Shown: one piece after another, positions 17,876 to 27,449 of the stretch
How positions within the stretch are numbered: position 1 is the first letter of the stretch
Layout of the letters: each line of letters opens with the position of its first letter
NCBI RefSeq assembly: GCF_042138895.1
Contig: NZ_JBHIKW010000001.1
Location: 496,001-560,000 of the forward strand
Reading direction: 5' to 3'
Length of the DNA: 64,000 nt
DNA from: Cedecea selenatireducens
GTDB lineage: Bacteria; Pseudomonadota; Gammaproteobacteria; Enterobacterales; Enterobacteriaceae
Notes under the pieces: generated by a model
Databases searched by the model: none
What the model was told of the DNA's origin: nothing
What the model saw: the letters and a program-made list of their open reading frames with translations, nothing else
Program-made: the position numbers and the translations under genes

Positions 17876-19459
17876 ATGGAATGGATTGCCGACCCCTCAA
17901 TCTGGGCTGGGTTAGTTACCCTGGTCGTTCTCGAACTGGTTCTGGGCATTGATAACCTCGTTTTCATTGCTATTCTCGCCGAAAAACTGCCTCCCAAACT
18001 TCGCGACCGCGCTCGCGTGACGGGATTGCTGCTGGCGATGATCATGCGCTTGCTGCTGCTGGCCTCGATTTCATGGCTGGTGACCCTCACCCGACCACTC
18101 TTTACTCTCCACGAGTTCAGCTTCAGCGCCAGGGACCTGATTATGCTGTTGGGCGGCCTGTTCCTGTTGTTTAAGGCCACCATGGAGCTGAATGAGCGGC
18201 TGGAAGGTAAGGACAGCGAACAACACACGCAAAAGCGAGGCGCCAGATTCTGGCCCGTGGTGGCGCAAATTGTTATCCTGGATGCCGTGTTTTCCCTGGA
18301 TTCGGTCGTCACCGCCGTCGGCATGGTCGACCATCTTGCGGTCATGATGACCGCGGTCATTATTGCCATCGGGCTGATGGTGCTGGCCAGCAAATCGCTG
18401 ACGAAGTTTGTCAACAGCCACCCGACCATCGTCATTTTGTGCCTGAGTTTCCTGCTAATGATTGGTTTTAGCCTGGTGGCCGACGGCTTTGGCTATCAGA
18501 TTCCAAAGGGTTATCTCTACGCGGCTATCGGTTTCTCGGTAATGATTGAATCGCTGAATCAGCTGGCTATTTTTAACCGCCGACGCTTTCTTTCTGCCAA
18601 TCAGTCGCTGCGCGAGCGCACCGCCGAGGCCGTACTGCGGCTGCTGAATGGTAAAAAAGAAGAAGCCGAGCTGGACGCCCAAACCGCGTCACTGATAGCC
18701 GACAGCGGCATAGACAGCGATATTTTCAACCCGCAGGAGACGCGCATGATCGAACGCGTGCTGCACCTGAATCAGCGCAGCGTCAGCAGCATCATGACTT
18801 CCCGTCACGATGTGGAGCACCTGAACATCGCCGCGCCGGAAGAGCAGATCCGGGAGCTGCTGGACAAAAACAAGCACACACGCATCGTGGTGACCGATGA
18901 CGGGGAAGAGATCCTCGGCGTGGTACACGTCATCGATTTGCTGCAGCAGTCTCTGCACGGTGAAGCCCTGGACATTGCGCCGCTGATTCGCCAGCCGCTG
19001 GTCTTCCCCGAGGCCTTGCAGCTGCTGCAGGCGCTGGAACAGTTCCGCAACGCGCGCACCCATTTCGCCTTTGTAGTGGACGAATTTGGCTCGGTAGAAG
19101 GGATCGTGACGCTCAGCGACGTGATGGAAACCATTGCCGGCAATCTTCCAAATGAAGTGGAAGAGATTGATGCCCGCCATGATATCCAGAAAAATGCGGA
19201 CGGCAGCTGGACGGCGAACGGCCACATGCCGCTGGACGATCTGGTGCAGTATATCGCCCTGCCCCTGGACGATAAGCGTGAATACCACACCATTGCCGGG
19301 CTGCTGATGGAGCATTTACAGCACGTGCCTGCCGAGGGTGAAACCGTTGAGGTGGGCAATTATTTGCTTAAGACGCTCGAGGTGGTAAACCACAGGGTGA
19401 ATAAAGTACAGATAGTGCCGCGCCTGCAGGAAGAGAGCCTGCTGGATTACGAGGTATAA
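17876..19459 (+). CDS. yegH: YegH, TerC-like membrane protein with CBS and CorC domains
   Basis: A 527-residue inner-membrane protein of unproven function. The N-terminal TerC-like domain, with about seven hydrophobic segments, starts MEWIADPSIWAGLVTLVVLE and contains the acidic in-membrane motifs ELVLGIDN and DAVFSLDSV. A CBS pair follows from about residue 300 (SIMTSRHDVEHL; HFAFVVDEFGSVEGIVTLSD). A CorC/HlyC transporter-associated domain closes the protein (GSWTANGHMPLDDL). TerC and CorC relatives act in metal-ion efflux or tolerance, so metal handling is a reasonable guess. It is divergent from wza and convergent with asmA across a shared terminator. Confidence 0.93.
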   Translation: MEWIADPSIWAGLVTLVVLELVLGIDNLVFIAILAEKLPPKLRDRARVTGLLLAMIMRLLLLASISWLVTLTRPLFTLHEFSFSARDLIMLLGGLFLLFKATMELNERLEGKDSEQHTQKRGARFWPVVAQIVILDAVFSLDSVVTAVGMVDHLAVMMTAVIIAIGLMVLASKSLTKFVNSHPTIVILCLSFLLMIGFSLVADGFGYQIPKGYLYAAIGFSVMIESLNQLAIFNRRRFLSANQSLRERTAEAVLRLLNGKKEEAELDAQTASLIADSGIDSDIFNPQETRMIERVLHLNQRSVSSIMTSRHDVEHLNIAAPEEQIRELLDKNKHTRIVVTDDGEEILGVVHVIDLLQQSLHGEALDIAPLIRQPLVFPEALQLLQALEQFRNARTHFAFVVDEFGSVEGIVTLSDVMETIAGNLPNEVEEIDARHDIQKNADGSWTANGHMPLDDLVQYIALPLDDKREYHTIAGLLMEHLQHVPAEGETVEVGNYLLKTLEVVNHRVNKVQIVPRLQEESLLDYEV

Positions 19460-19474
19460 AAAAGAGGTATAAAA

Positions 19475-19494
19475 AAACCGGCAAATGCCGGTTT
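19475..19494. terminator. Bidirectional terminator between yegH and asmA
   Basis: The 8 bp stem AAACCGGC (19475-19482) with GCCGGTTT (19487-19494) has a 4 nt loop. A-runs on one side and a T-run to 19498 on the other mean it can stop transcription from both convergent genes. Confidence 0.9.
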
Positions 19495-19513
19495 TTTTAT
19501 TGCAGCCTGCTCG

Positions 19514-21367
19514 TTAGAGTTTATTCATCAGCTGCTTAACGTCTTTCGCTTTGTCACTGTCTTTATTCTTATCCAGCCAGTCGTTGAGTCGGCGCTTAGC
19601 TTCATCCTGCAGCTGCTTACGCAGAGCCTGATCGACCTGCAGCGTGTAATTTAGCTCCTGCCAGGGCCCATAAACGCGCAGCGGAACGGCCGTTGTTTTC
19701 AGCGCTTCAATCAGCTTGCTGTTGCTACCCTGCCAGCCGTCTCTGACTTTAATCGCAAAGTGGGTATCACAGATTTCTTTCACCAGATCCATCGTGCCGT
19801 TGCCGGTCAGGGACAATACGCTGGACTCACCGACCATATTGTTCAAGGTCAGAAGCCCGTTATCCAGCGATGCCGAGGTCGAGAAATGATCCAGTGGGGT
19901 GGAGTTATCGAGGTTTTGCTGCCCGTCGACACCTTCGCTGCTGCGGCTGACCGCCTGTTGGATCAGCTGCTGGAAGTTCATGCCCTGCAGCCGCGAGTGC
20001 GCCAGTTCAAGCTGAGCGTCGCCTTGCCAGCCGCTGCGGAAATCTTCCGCATCCAGGCGTTCACCGCTGAAGTTACCGCTCATCGACAGTTTTCCGGTCA
20101 GCGCGATAGGGTAATCAAAGGCGGTTAGAATATCGCCTATTTCAATATTTTTTACCTGCGGCTGGAAAGCAAGCTCCGGCGTATCGCCGCTGGCATCCAG
20201 AGAGCCCGGCAGCGACAGCGTGCCCTGCCCCAGCTTGCCGCTGAGCTGATTGATACTGAGCTTGCCGTCCTGGTTCACCAGCGCTGACTGAACGTCGGTG
20301 AAGCCCAGGCCACGCCAGCGGACTTCACCGGCCTTGATATTCACCGCGGCATTAAAATCACGCAGGCTGTGATAGTTTTTCTCACCCTGCTCTTCGGCTA
20401 TCACCGGGCCAGGGCGGCTTGGCTGCTGGGCCTGCTGTGCCTGTTGATTAATACCGCTATCTGCGGCCGAAGAATTCGCCACCAGCTTGTCGAGGTTCAG
20501 CAGGTGAGACTGTAATTCTACCGTCCACTGCGGCTTATTCTGCAGCTTCACGCTGAGATTGCCCTGCAGATCGCTGTCGTTGGCGGTGACCTGTATCTGG
20601 CTCAGCGAAAGTTGGTTATCGGCATTTCGCCAGCCGAGCTGCAGCGCACCCGTGCCGCTGATGCCGGTCGCGGGGAGACTCGCCCCGTGAAGCTGGTAAT
20701 CAATCTGGCTCAGCGTGGCGTTTATCTGCTGTGGGTAGTCGCTCAGGTCCACATCGGCGGTTAACGAAAGTGCTAAATCACGCTGATCGCGGTTAACGCG
20801 GCTGCTAAATTCAATATGCGCCTGACGCTTATCGTCCTGTTCCATCTGCAGATTAATATTGCGGACGGTGATTTGCTCATCGTTGATATGCTGGAAGACC
20901 AGCACGCTATCGACCACTTTGAGCTTCGAAACGTCAAAGGACCAGCCGCGGTCGGCGTCGGGTTCGCTCACGGTACCTTTCGGGCCTACCGGAGCATTTT
21001 TCGAACGCTGTGCTTCGGCCTCCGGCGTCAGCTGAATTACCGCGCCTTTCAGCATCACCTGGCGAACCTGGAGCTGATGAGACAGCAGTGGGATCAGCGC
21101 CACGTCAAGGCGCATATTTTCCGCGCTCACCATCGGCTGGCTGGCGCCCGGCGCGGTCAATGACATACGGCCGGAAAGAATACTCAGCTGCGGCCAGACG
21201 TGCCAGCGCAGCGGCCCTTCGAGCTCAAGGTTATAGCCGCTACGGGCCTCAACCTGACGAACCATATAACCACGGAAGTCGTTAGGGTTAACCAACAACA
21301 CAAGTGAGGTCAGGCCGGCTATCAGCACAACCAGCAGAATCATCAACGTGGTTAAAAGTCGTCTCAT
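19514..21367 (-). CDS. asmA: AsmA family outer-membrane assembly protein
   Basis: A 617-residue inner-membrane-anchored, mostly periplasmic protein. AsmA-family proteins are bridge-like proteins implicated in moving phospholipid to the outer membrane and were found as suppressors of misassembled porins. A single N-terminal anchor (LLTTLMILLVVLIAGLTSLV) precedes the AsmA domain; the C-terminal end is a charged LNDWLDKNKDSDKAKD tail. I use the ATG at 21367 (MRRLLTTLMI, preceded by GGAGA) rather than the upstream start at 21409, because homologues begin there and are 617 residues long. It lies 46 bp after dcd. Confidence 0.95.
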   Translation of the reverse strand: MRRLLTTLMILLVVLIAGLTSLVLLVNPNDFRGYMVRQVEARSGYNLELEGPLRWHVWPQLSILSGRMSLTAPGASQPMVSAENMRLDVALIPLLSHQLQVRQVMLKGAVIQLTPEAEAQRSKNAPVGPKGTVSEPDADRGWSFDVSKLKVVDSVLVFQHINDEQITVRNINLQMEQDDKRQAHIEFSSRVNRDQRDLALSLTADVDLSDYPQQINATLSQIDYQLHGASLPATGISGTGALQLGWRNADNQLSLSQIQVTANDSDLQGNLSVKLQNKPQWTVELQSHLLNLDKLVANSSAADSGINQQAQQAQQPSRPGPVIAEEQGEKNYHSLRDFNAAVNIKAGEVRWRGLGFTDVQSALVNQDGKLSINQLSGKLGQGTLSLPGSLDASGDTPELAFQPQVKNIEIGDILTAFDYPIALTGKLSMSGNFSGERLDAEDFRSGWQGDAQLELAHSRLQGMNFQQLIQQAVSRSSEGVDGQQNLDNSTPLDHFSTSASLDNGLLTLNNMVGESSVLSLTGNGTMDLVKEICDTHFAIKVRDGWQGSNSKLIEALKTTAVPLRVYGPWQELNYTLQVDQALRKQLQDEAKRRLNDWLDKNKDSDKAKDVKQLMNKL

Positions 21368-21413
21368 AGCATTCTCCATGTCGCTCGCCGCAGGGCGAGC
21401 AATGCACAACGAT

Positions 21414-21995
21414 TTAGTCTTTATCGATACGGCTTGCTACCGCACCCTGCTGATCGCGGTACTTTGCGTCCTGCCGACGGTTATATGGCCGCGCGGCTGG
21501 CCCGGAAAGCGGCTCAAAGCTTAACGCCCCAATCATCATGCCCGGACGCAGCGCCAGCGGCAGCTTACCTGAATTGTAGAACTCAAGGACGATGCAGCCA
21601 TGCCAGCCCGGATCGATTCGATGGGCGGTCACGTGCACCATCAGGCCAAGACGGGCTAACGACGAACGGCCATCGAGCCAGCCGACCAGATCGTCCGGCA
21701 GCGTGACGGACTCCAGCGTCACCGCCAGCGCCAGCTCACCCGGGTGTAAGAAGAAGGCTTCTCCTTCATCCAGCACGATCTCGTCGCTCATGACGCGTTC
21801 AAGCGCTTCGGAAACTTCATCCTTAGGGCCGCTGAGATCGATGAAAGCCGCGGTATGGCCGCTAAAGGTGCGGAATTTATTGCCAAGGCGGACGTCTACG
21901 GTTGCGCCGTTGATGCGTTCAACCGGAGGGCGAGGGGTAATCGCTAAACGGCCGTCATCCAGCCAGGCTTCGATATCACGATCGCAAAGGCGCAT
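21414..21995 (-). CDS. dcd: Dcd, dCTP deaminase
   Basis: It deaminates dCTP to dUTP, the main route to dTTP in enterobacteria. The 193-residue product matches the usual length. It contains the family stretches LDGRSSLARLGL with the substrate-contacting Arg and Ser and VTAHRIDPGWHG with the catalytic region. AAGGAG precedes the ATG at 21995. It lies between udk and asmA on the same strand. Confidence 0.97.
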   Translation of the reverse strand: MRLCDRDIEAWLDDGRLAITPRPPVERINGATVDVRLGNKFRTFSGHTAAFIDLSGPKDEVSEALERVMSDEIVLDEGEAFFLHPGELALAVTLESVTLPDDLVGWLDGRSSLARLGLMVHVTAHRIDPGWHGCIVLEFYNSGKLPLALRPGMMIGALSFEPLSGPAARPYNRRQDAKYRDQQGAVASRIDKD

Positions 21996-22119
21996 CGCAG
22001 ATTCTCCTTATCAATCTCAATTTTACACACACTGCCACAGAGCGCCGACGATAGCCAATGAGCAATGGATGAGGGATTCAACGTAAAAGCGAGCGGCTTA
22101 CGCGCGCTCGCAAAGAGTG

Positions 22120-22761
22120 TTATTCAAAGAACTGGCTGATTTTGGCTTTCAGGATATCGATGGCAATGCGGTTTTTCCCGCCGCGCGGCACGATAATGTC
22201 GGCATACTGCTTGGAAGGTTCAATAAACTGCAGGAACATCGGGCGTACCGTTTTCTGGTACTGTGCCATCACGGAATCCATTGAACGCCCGCGCTCGTTA
22301 ACGTCGCGCTTCATGCGGCGCATCAGGCAGATGTCCAGCGGCGTATCAACGAAGATAGAAAAGTTCATTTCCTGGCGCAGGCGCGCATCGGTCAGCAGCA
22401 GAATGCCTTCCAGAATGATAACTTTCTTCGGCACCAGATGAACCGTCTGGCCGGTACGGGTATGCTCAACGTAGCTGTACACCGGCAGCTCAATAGCGTT
22501 ACCTGATTTCAGCGTTTGTAGATGCTGGAAAAGCAGGTTGTGATCCATTGCGCTCGGGTGATCGTAGTTGGTTTTTACACGCTCTTCCATCGACAGATGG
22601 CTTTGATCTTTGTAATAACTGTCTTCTGGAATGACACCAATGTGTTCATCGCCGACTTGCTCGCGCAGTTCACGATACAACGTGCTGGCAATGAGGCTTT
22701 TCCCTGAAGCCGATGCGCCGGCTATCCCGATGATGACGCATTGATGAGACTGATCGGTCAT
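22120..22761 (-). CDS. udk: Udk, uridine/cytidine kinase
   Basis: It phosphorylates uridine and cytidine to UMP and CMP in pyrimidine salvage. The 213-residue protein has the P-loop GIAGASASGKS near residues 13-23, the YYKDQSHL substrate region and the lid part with MRRMKRDVNERGR. The longer frame from 22824 is not used: homologues start MTDQSHQCVI, which begins at the ATG at 22761. A TATAAT box on the same strand lies about 60 bp upstream (22824-22829). Confidence 0.96.
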   Translation of the reverse strand: MTDQSHQCVIIGIAGASASGKSLIASTLYRELREQVGDEHIGVIPEDSYYKDQSHLSMEERVKTNYDHPSAMDHNLLFQHLQTLKSGNAIELPVYSYVEHTRTGQTVHLVPKKVIILEGILLLTDARLRQEMNFSIFVDTPLDICLMRRMKRDVNERGRSMDSVMAQYQKTVRPMFLQFIEPSKQYADIIVPRGGKNRIAIDILKAKISQFFE

Positions 22762-23117
22762 ATTATTTACGGCCTGAATACGAAAAGTGTTGGAAGGACG
22801 ACGCGGAGGCGTCAAACGCCGCAATTATAGGGACAACCGCCGTTTGATTCCAGCCTCTTACCCGCTGCAATCGCGAAATTGCGCTGCGGGTGCGTGATAA
22901 AGTGGCAACGGCATGACCGAGCGTTATCCCCTGAAGCCCCGTTAAAGTGGAATTATTTAATTACGTGATTTGACTACGCAATTTCTGACGCTCTGTAGGT
23001 AAATTCTGACAAGCGAGCATAGGAATTGTAAATTGTTTGTACTAGCATAAACCGATTCTTTATTTATATGCATCCGGGCATTGCTCCTGGCGGCAGTGTC
23101 TAAGCGGATTTGCGGTA
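22762..23117. promoter_or_regulatory. Spacer between udk and dgcE with both promoters
   Basis: No coding frame is credible here. On the minus strand a TATAAT at 22824-22829 is the likely udk -10, with only a weak -35. The half next to dgcE is AT-rich and should hold its promoter, but no confident -35/-10 pair stands out. Confidence 0.5.
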
Positions 23118-26100
23118 ATGATTATAAAAAACAGACAAACAGAAACCGCCTTCCATTCGCTGATACTGCTGGTGGGCTTAGGGTTACTCAGCTTTATTTT
23201 TACCCTCTATTCCATGGAGTTGACGCTAAAGGGTACCGATTTGGTGCCTATCTGGTTTACCACCGCGTTAATCATGGCGGCGTTTTTCCGTACTCCCATT
23301 CGCCAATGGCCGTTAATTGCCGCAGCCTGTGCGCTGGGCAGCATTGCGGCAAGTTCCGCCCTTTTTCCCTTTAACTGGCTGAACGTCACGCTAACTGCGA
23401 TAAACCTGGTTGAAGCGCTGCTGGGCGCGGTGCTTTTGCGCCGTTTTTTACCGCGAAAGAACCCCTTACAAAACCTCAATAACTGGGCAAAGCTGGCTAT
23501 TTGCAGCGCAATCGTCCCGCCACTTGCCGGCGGCCTGCTGGTCACGATGTTGCCGGTACCGGTTGACTCGTCGGCGCTGAAAACCTTCTTAATATGGATG
23601 CTCTCGGAGTCCATCGGTGCGCTGGCGCTGATGCCGGCAGGGCTGTTGTTCAAGCCTTATTATTTGCTGCGGCACCGTAAAGCGTCCCTGCTGTTTGAAA
23701 CCATCGCCACGTTTGCCGTAACCCTGGCGCTAAGCTATTTCTCATTAATTTATCTGCCGTGGCCGTTCACCTTTATCATCGTCATTCTGATGTGGAGCGC
23801 TATCAGGCTGCCGCGCCTGGAAGCCTTTATTATCTTCCTGGCCACGCTAATGATGGTGTCCGCGATGATAGCCATCGGTAAGTTCCCGATGGTGACCCCG
23901 CACCCGCGCGTGCTGGAATATGCGCCTTGGCTGCCGTTCCTGCTGATCCTGCTGCCGGCTAACGTGATTACGATGGTCATGTACTCCTCTCGTAAAGAGC
24001 GCAAGCACATCACCGAGAGCGAAACGCGTTTTCGTAACGCCATGGAATACTCGGCTATCGGGATGGCGCTGGTGTCAACCGAAGGCAACTGGCTGCAGGT
24101 GAATAAGTCCCTGTGTAAATTCCTGGGCTATTCCGGCGAAGAGTTGCGCAACCTCACCTTCCAGCAAATCACCTGGCCCGAGGATTTAAACCTTGATCTC
24201 CAGCACCTGAGCAAGCTGGCATCAGGCCGCATTAATAGCTATTCGATGGAAAAGCGCTACTACACCAGCGCGGGGAATGTCGTGTGGGCCATGCTCACCG
24301 TTTCCGTCGTGCGCCATACGGACGGTAGCCCGCTCTATTACATCGCCCAGATTGAAGACATTAACGACCTGAAACACACCGAGTGGATTAACAAGCGGCT
24401 GATGGAACGCATTACGCTTGCCAATGAGGCCGGCGGCATCGGTATCTGGGAGTGGGATCTGACCAACGATGTCATTAGCTGGGATAAGCGAATGTTCGAG
24501 CTTTATGACGTTCCGCCGCACACCAAACCCACCTACCAGCTGTGGCTGGACAGGCTGCTGAAAGAAGATCTGGCGCACTCGGAAGCGGTCATTCGCGAGT
24601 CGTTAAAAAATCGCCTCCCCTTCAAGCTTGAATTCCGTATCCACGTTAAGGACGGCATACGCCATATTCGCTCCCTGGCCAACCGCGTGCTGAATAAGAA
24701 CGGCGACGTGGAAAGGCTGCTCGGCATTAATATGGACATGACCGAGGTCAAGCAGCTAAACGAAGCGCTGTACCAGGAGAAAGAGCGGCTGCACATCACG
24801 CTGGACTCTATCGGTGAAGCGGTTATCTGTACCGATGTCGACATGAACGTCAGCTTTATGAACCCGATTGCCGAGAAACTTAGCGGCTGGGCGCAGGAGG
24901 CGGCCATTGGGCAGCACATCCTGTCGATTCTGCGCATTACTTTCGGCGATAACGGCCCGGTAATGGAAAACATTCACAGCGGCGATTTCTCCCGCAGCGC
25001 CATTGAGCAAGATGTTGTACTGCACTGCCGCAACGGCGGCAGCTACGACATCCATTACACCATTACGCCGCTCACCACGCTCGACGGCCAGAGTATTGGC
25101 TCGGTGCTGGTTATTCAGGACGTAACTGAATCGCGGAAAATGCTCAAGCAGCTGAGCTACAGCGCCTCGCACGATAGCCTGACGCATCTGGCGAACCGGG
25201 TAAGCTTTGAAAATCACCTTAAGCGTCTGCTGCAGGGCGCGATTGAGCACCGTCAGCATCACGCGCTGGTGTTTATCGATCTCGATCGTTTTAAGGCCGT
25301 GAATGACTCTGCTGGCCATGCCGCAGGCGATGCTCTGCTGCGGGAGCTGGCGGCCATGATGCTGAGCATGCTGCGAACCGGTGATTTCCTTGCCCGCCTC
25401 GGCGGGGACGAGTTTGGCCTGCTGCTGCCGGATTGCTCCACCGAAAACGCGCGCTATATCTCTGAGCGAATCATTCGCAGCATCAACGACTATCACTTCA
25501 TGTGGGACGGCCGCCTGCACCGCATCGGCGCGAGCGCGGGGATCACGCATATTGACGGCGATAATGCCATTGCCTCTGAAGTGCTCTCACAGGCCGATAT
25601 TGCCTGCTACGCCTCTAAAAATAACGGCCGCGGCCAGGTCACCGTGTATGAACCGCACCGCCATTATATGGAACAAGGGCGCGATACCATGCCGCTCGAC
25701 GAGCAGTGGCAGGTTATCAAAGACAACCCGATCCTGATGATAGCGATGGCCATTGCGCCGCCGCGTATCCCTGAGTCCACCTGTTTCTATCTGCTCACCC
25801 TGCGCTTCTGGGGCAGCGAAGGTGACGTCATCAACGAACCGGCGTTCCGTGCAGGCCTGGCCGACCCGTCGCTGCACCACGCGCTGGATCGCCGCGTATT
25901 TAGCGAGTTCTTTGATAAATTTGCCGGGCAAGTGGCGAGGAAAGGCTTTGGCGTGGCGCTGCCGGTGTCCGGCGCCGGGCTGGTCAGCGATACTTTTGTT
26001 AATGAGCTGCTAGACCAGCTTTCCACCAGCAGAATGCCGCCTCGCCTGCTGCATCTGACCATTCAAAGCAGCGACCTGCTGACTGAACCACAGCGTGTCT

Positions 26101-26450
26101 ATGCCAACCTGAAGCGGCTGCGTAAAGCCGGTTGCCGCATGGTGCTGAGCCACGTGGGGCGCGATCTGGAACTGTTTAACACCCTGAGCCACCATCTGTT
26201 TGACTACGTGATGCTGGACCCTGATCTGATCCTCAACGTGCACTGCAATCTGATGGACGAAATGATGGTGACAATTGTTCACGGTCACGCCCAGCGTATG
26301 GCGCTGCAAACCATCGCTGGCCCGGCAGATATGCCGCTGGTCATGGATACGCTGTCGGGCATCGGGCTGGATCTTATCTATGGTGAAACTATCGTCCAGC
26401 CGCAGCCTCTGGAGCTGCTGCTGCACAACAGCTATTTCGGCATTAACTGA
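23118..26450 (+). CDS. dgcE: DgcE (YegE), membrane diguanylate cyclase with degenerate EAL domain
   Basis: A 1110-residue inner-membrane enzyme making cyclic di-GMP from GTP, which in E. coli feeds curli and biofilm control. The N-terminal MASE1 sensor has about eight hydrophobic segments (to about residue 290). Three PAS domains follow, from about 300 (TRFRNAMEYSAIGMALV), about 430 and about 555 (LHITLDSIGEAVICTD). An intact GGDEF motif (RLGGDEFGLLL) sits near residues 762-766. The last 250 residues look like an EAL domain whose catalytic motifs are lost (LDEQWQVIKDN where EALLR would be). It overlaps the 3' end of the convergent alkA by 8 bp. Confidence 0.96.
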   Translation: MIIKNRQTETAFHSLILLVGLGLLSFIFTLYSMELTLKGTDLVPIWFTTALIMAAFFRTPIRQWPLIAAACALGSIAASSALFPFNWLNVTLTAINLVEALLGAVLLRRFLPRKNPLQNLNNWAKLAICSAIVPPLAGGLLVTMLPVPVDSSALKTFLIWMLSESIGALALMPAGLLFKPYYLLRHRKASLLFETIATFAVTLALSYFSLIYLPWPFTFIIVILMWSAIRLPRLEAFIIFLATLMMVSAMIAIGKFPMVTPHPRVLEYAPWLPFLLILLPANVITMVMYSSRKERKHITESETRFRNAMEYSAIGMALVSTEGNWLQVNKSLCKFLGYSGEELRNLTFQQITWPEDLNLDLQHLSKLASGRINSYSMEKRYYTSAGNVVWAMLTVSVVRHTDGSPLYYIAQIEDINDLKHTEWINKRLMERITLANEAGGIGIWEWDLTNDVISWDKRMFELYDVPPHTKPTYQLWLDRLLKEDLAHSEAVIRESLKNRLPFKLEFRIHVKDGIRHIRSLANRVLNKNGDVERLLGINMDMTEVKQLNEALYQEKERLHITLDSIGEAVICTDVDMNVSFMNPIAEKLSGWAQEAAIGQHILSILRITFGDNGPVMENIHSGDFSRSAIEQDVVLHCRNGGSYDIHYTITPLTTLDGQSIGSVLVIQDVTESRKMLKQLSYSASHDSLTHLANRVSFENHLKRLLQGAIEHRQHHALVFIDLDRFKAVNDSAGHAAGDALLRELAAMMLSMLRTGDFLARLGGDEFGLLLPDCSTENARYISERIIRSINDYHFMWDGRLHRIGASAGITHIDGDNAIASEVLSQADIACYASKNNGRGQVTVYEPHRHYMEQGRDTMPLDEQWQVIKDNPILMIAMAIAPPRIPESTCFYLLTLRFWGSEGDVINEPAFRAGLADPSLHHALDRRVFSEFFDKFAGQVARKGFGVALPVSGAGLVSDTFVNELLDQLSTSRMPPRLLHLTIQSSDLLTEPQRVYANLKRLRKAGCRMVLSHVGRDLELFNTLSHHLFDYVMLDPDLILNVHCNLMDEMMVTIVHGHAQRMALQTIAGPADMPLVMDTLSGIGLDLIYGETIVQPQPLELLLHNSYFGIN

Positions 26451-27288
26451 CCGGAGTCCAGCCGTCACTGTACCAGATATGCAGCAGCGCATAAGAGCGC
26501 CACGGCTGCCAGCGCTCGGCATAACGGCGGATTTGTGCGGTAGTCATATCGGGAAAGCGCCGTTTAATCAGGTAGTCATCAGGCAGGAAAACATCGCTGG
26601 CCTGCCAGCCGCGCAGGGCGAAGTAGTTCGCCGTCCAGCGCCCGATTCCCGGTAGCGTAATCAAGGTTTTCACCCCCTGCTCCACGTCATCCGGTAACAG
26701 CAGCGGGAACTGTCCCTTCGTCACCTCTCCAGCCAGATGCACGATGGCCTCTGCCCGTTTGAGCGACATCCCCAGAGACTTCAGCCGTTGAATATCTCCG
26801 TTCGCCAACGTCCCGGCATCCGGGAACAGATACCAGCCGTCCTGCCCCTCAAGCTTCGTGCCGTAGGCTCTGGCCACTTTGCCCGTAAGCTTTGCCGCCA
26901 TCGCCACGCTCACCAGTTGCCCGAGGATCGCCCGGATAGCCTGCTCAAAGGGATCCATACATCCCGGCAGACGCAGGCCCGGGCGCGCAGCCGCCAGCGC
27001 CCCGAGGCTGCTCAGAACCTGCTGCGGGTCTCTGTCCAGGTCCAGTAAGTTTCTCACGCGCTGCAAAACCGCCTCTGCCACAGGCAGCAGCCCGTCGCTC
27101 AGCGTCACGTTGAGGCAAAGGTTTTCTTCATCTGGCTCAAGCGTAACCAGCCCGGCATGCTCACCCAGCGCGAAGCTGCGCTGATAGCAATTCCCGGTGA
27201 CAATTTCCACGCCCTCAACGGCACGCCCCTGTAAAAAACCGAGGATCCAGGGCCAGTCATAAGGCGGTTGATAGCTAAGGGTGTACAT
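26443..27288 (-). CDS. alkA: AlkA, DNA-3-methyladenine glycosylase II
   Basis: It excises 3-methyladenine and other alkylated bases in base-excision repair. The 281-residue protein has the AlkA N-terminal domain followed by a helix-hairpin-helix-GPD fold: the hairpin is LPGIGRWTANYFALRG, and the catalytic aspartate is Asp238 in VFLPDDYLIK. The start is the ATG at 27288 (MYTLSYQPPYDW) with AGGA upstream, not the longer frame from 27336. It is divergent from yegD across 161 bp. Confidence 0.96.
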   Translation of the reverse strand: MYTLSYQPPYDWPWILGFLQGRAVEGVEIVTGNCYQRSFALGEHAGLVTLEPDEENLCLNVTLSDGLLPVAEAVLQRVRNLLDLDRDPQQVLSSLGALAAARPGLRLPGCMDPFEQAIRAILGQLVSVAMAAKLTGKVARAYGTKLEGQDGWYLFPDAGTLANGDIQRLKSLGMSLKRAEAIVHLAGEVTKGQFPLLLPDDVEQGVKTLITLPGIGRWTANYFALRGWQASDVFLPDDYLIKRRFPDMTTAQIRRYAERWQPWRSYALLHIWYSDGWTPVS

Positions 27289-27449
27289 AAATAATCCTGA
27301 AGAGAATGAGGGCATTAGGCGAACAACGTTGCACATTTAGCATACCGCTAAATACAGATTTCTGCCTTGCTTTGATATTCAGTTGCCCGCGGCTCGTCAT
27401 TGGGCTAAAGTCGCCCCCCTTCTCACTGGCATGGGGATAATTAAAGAAA

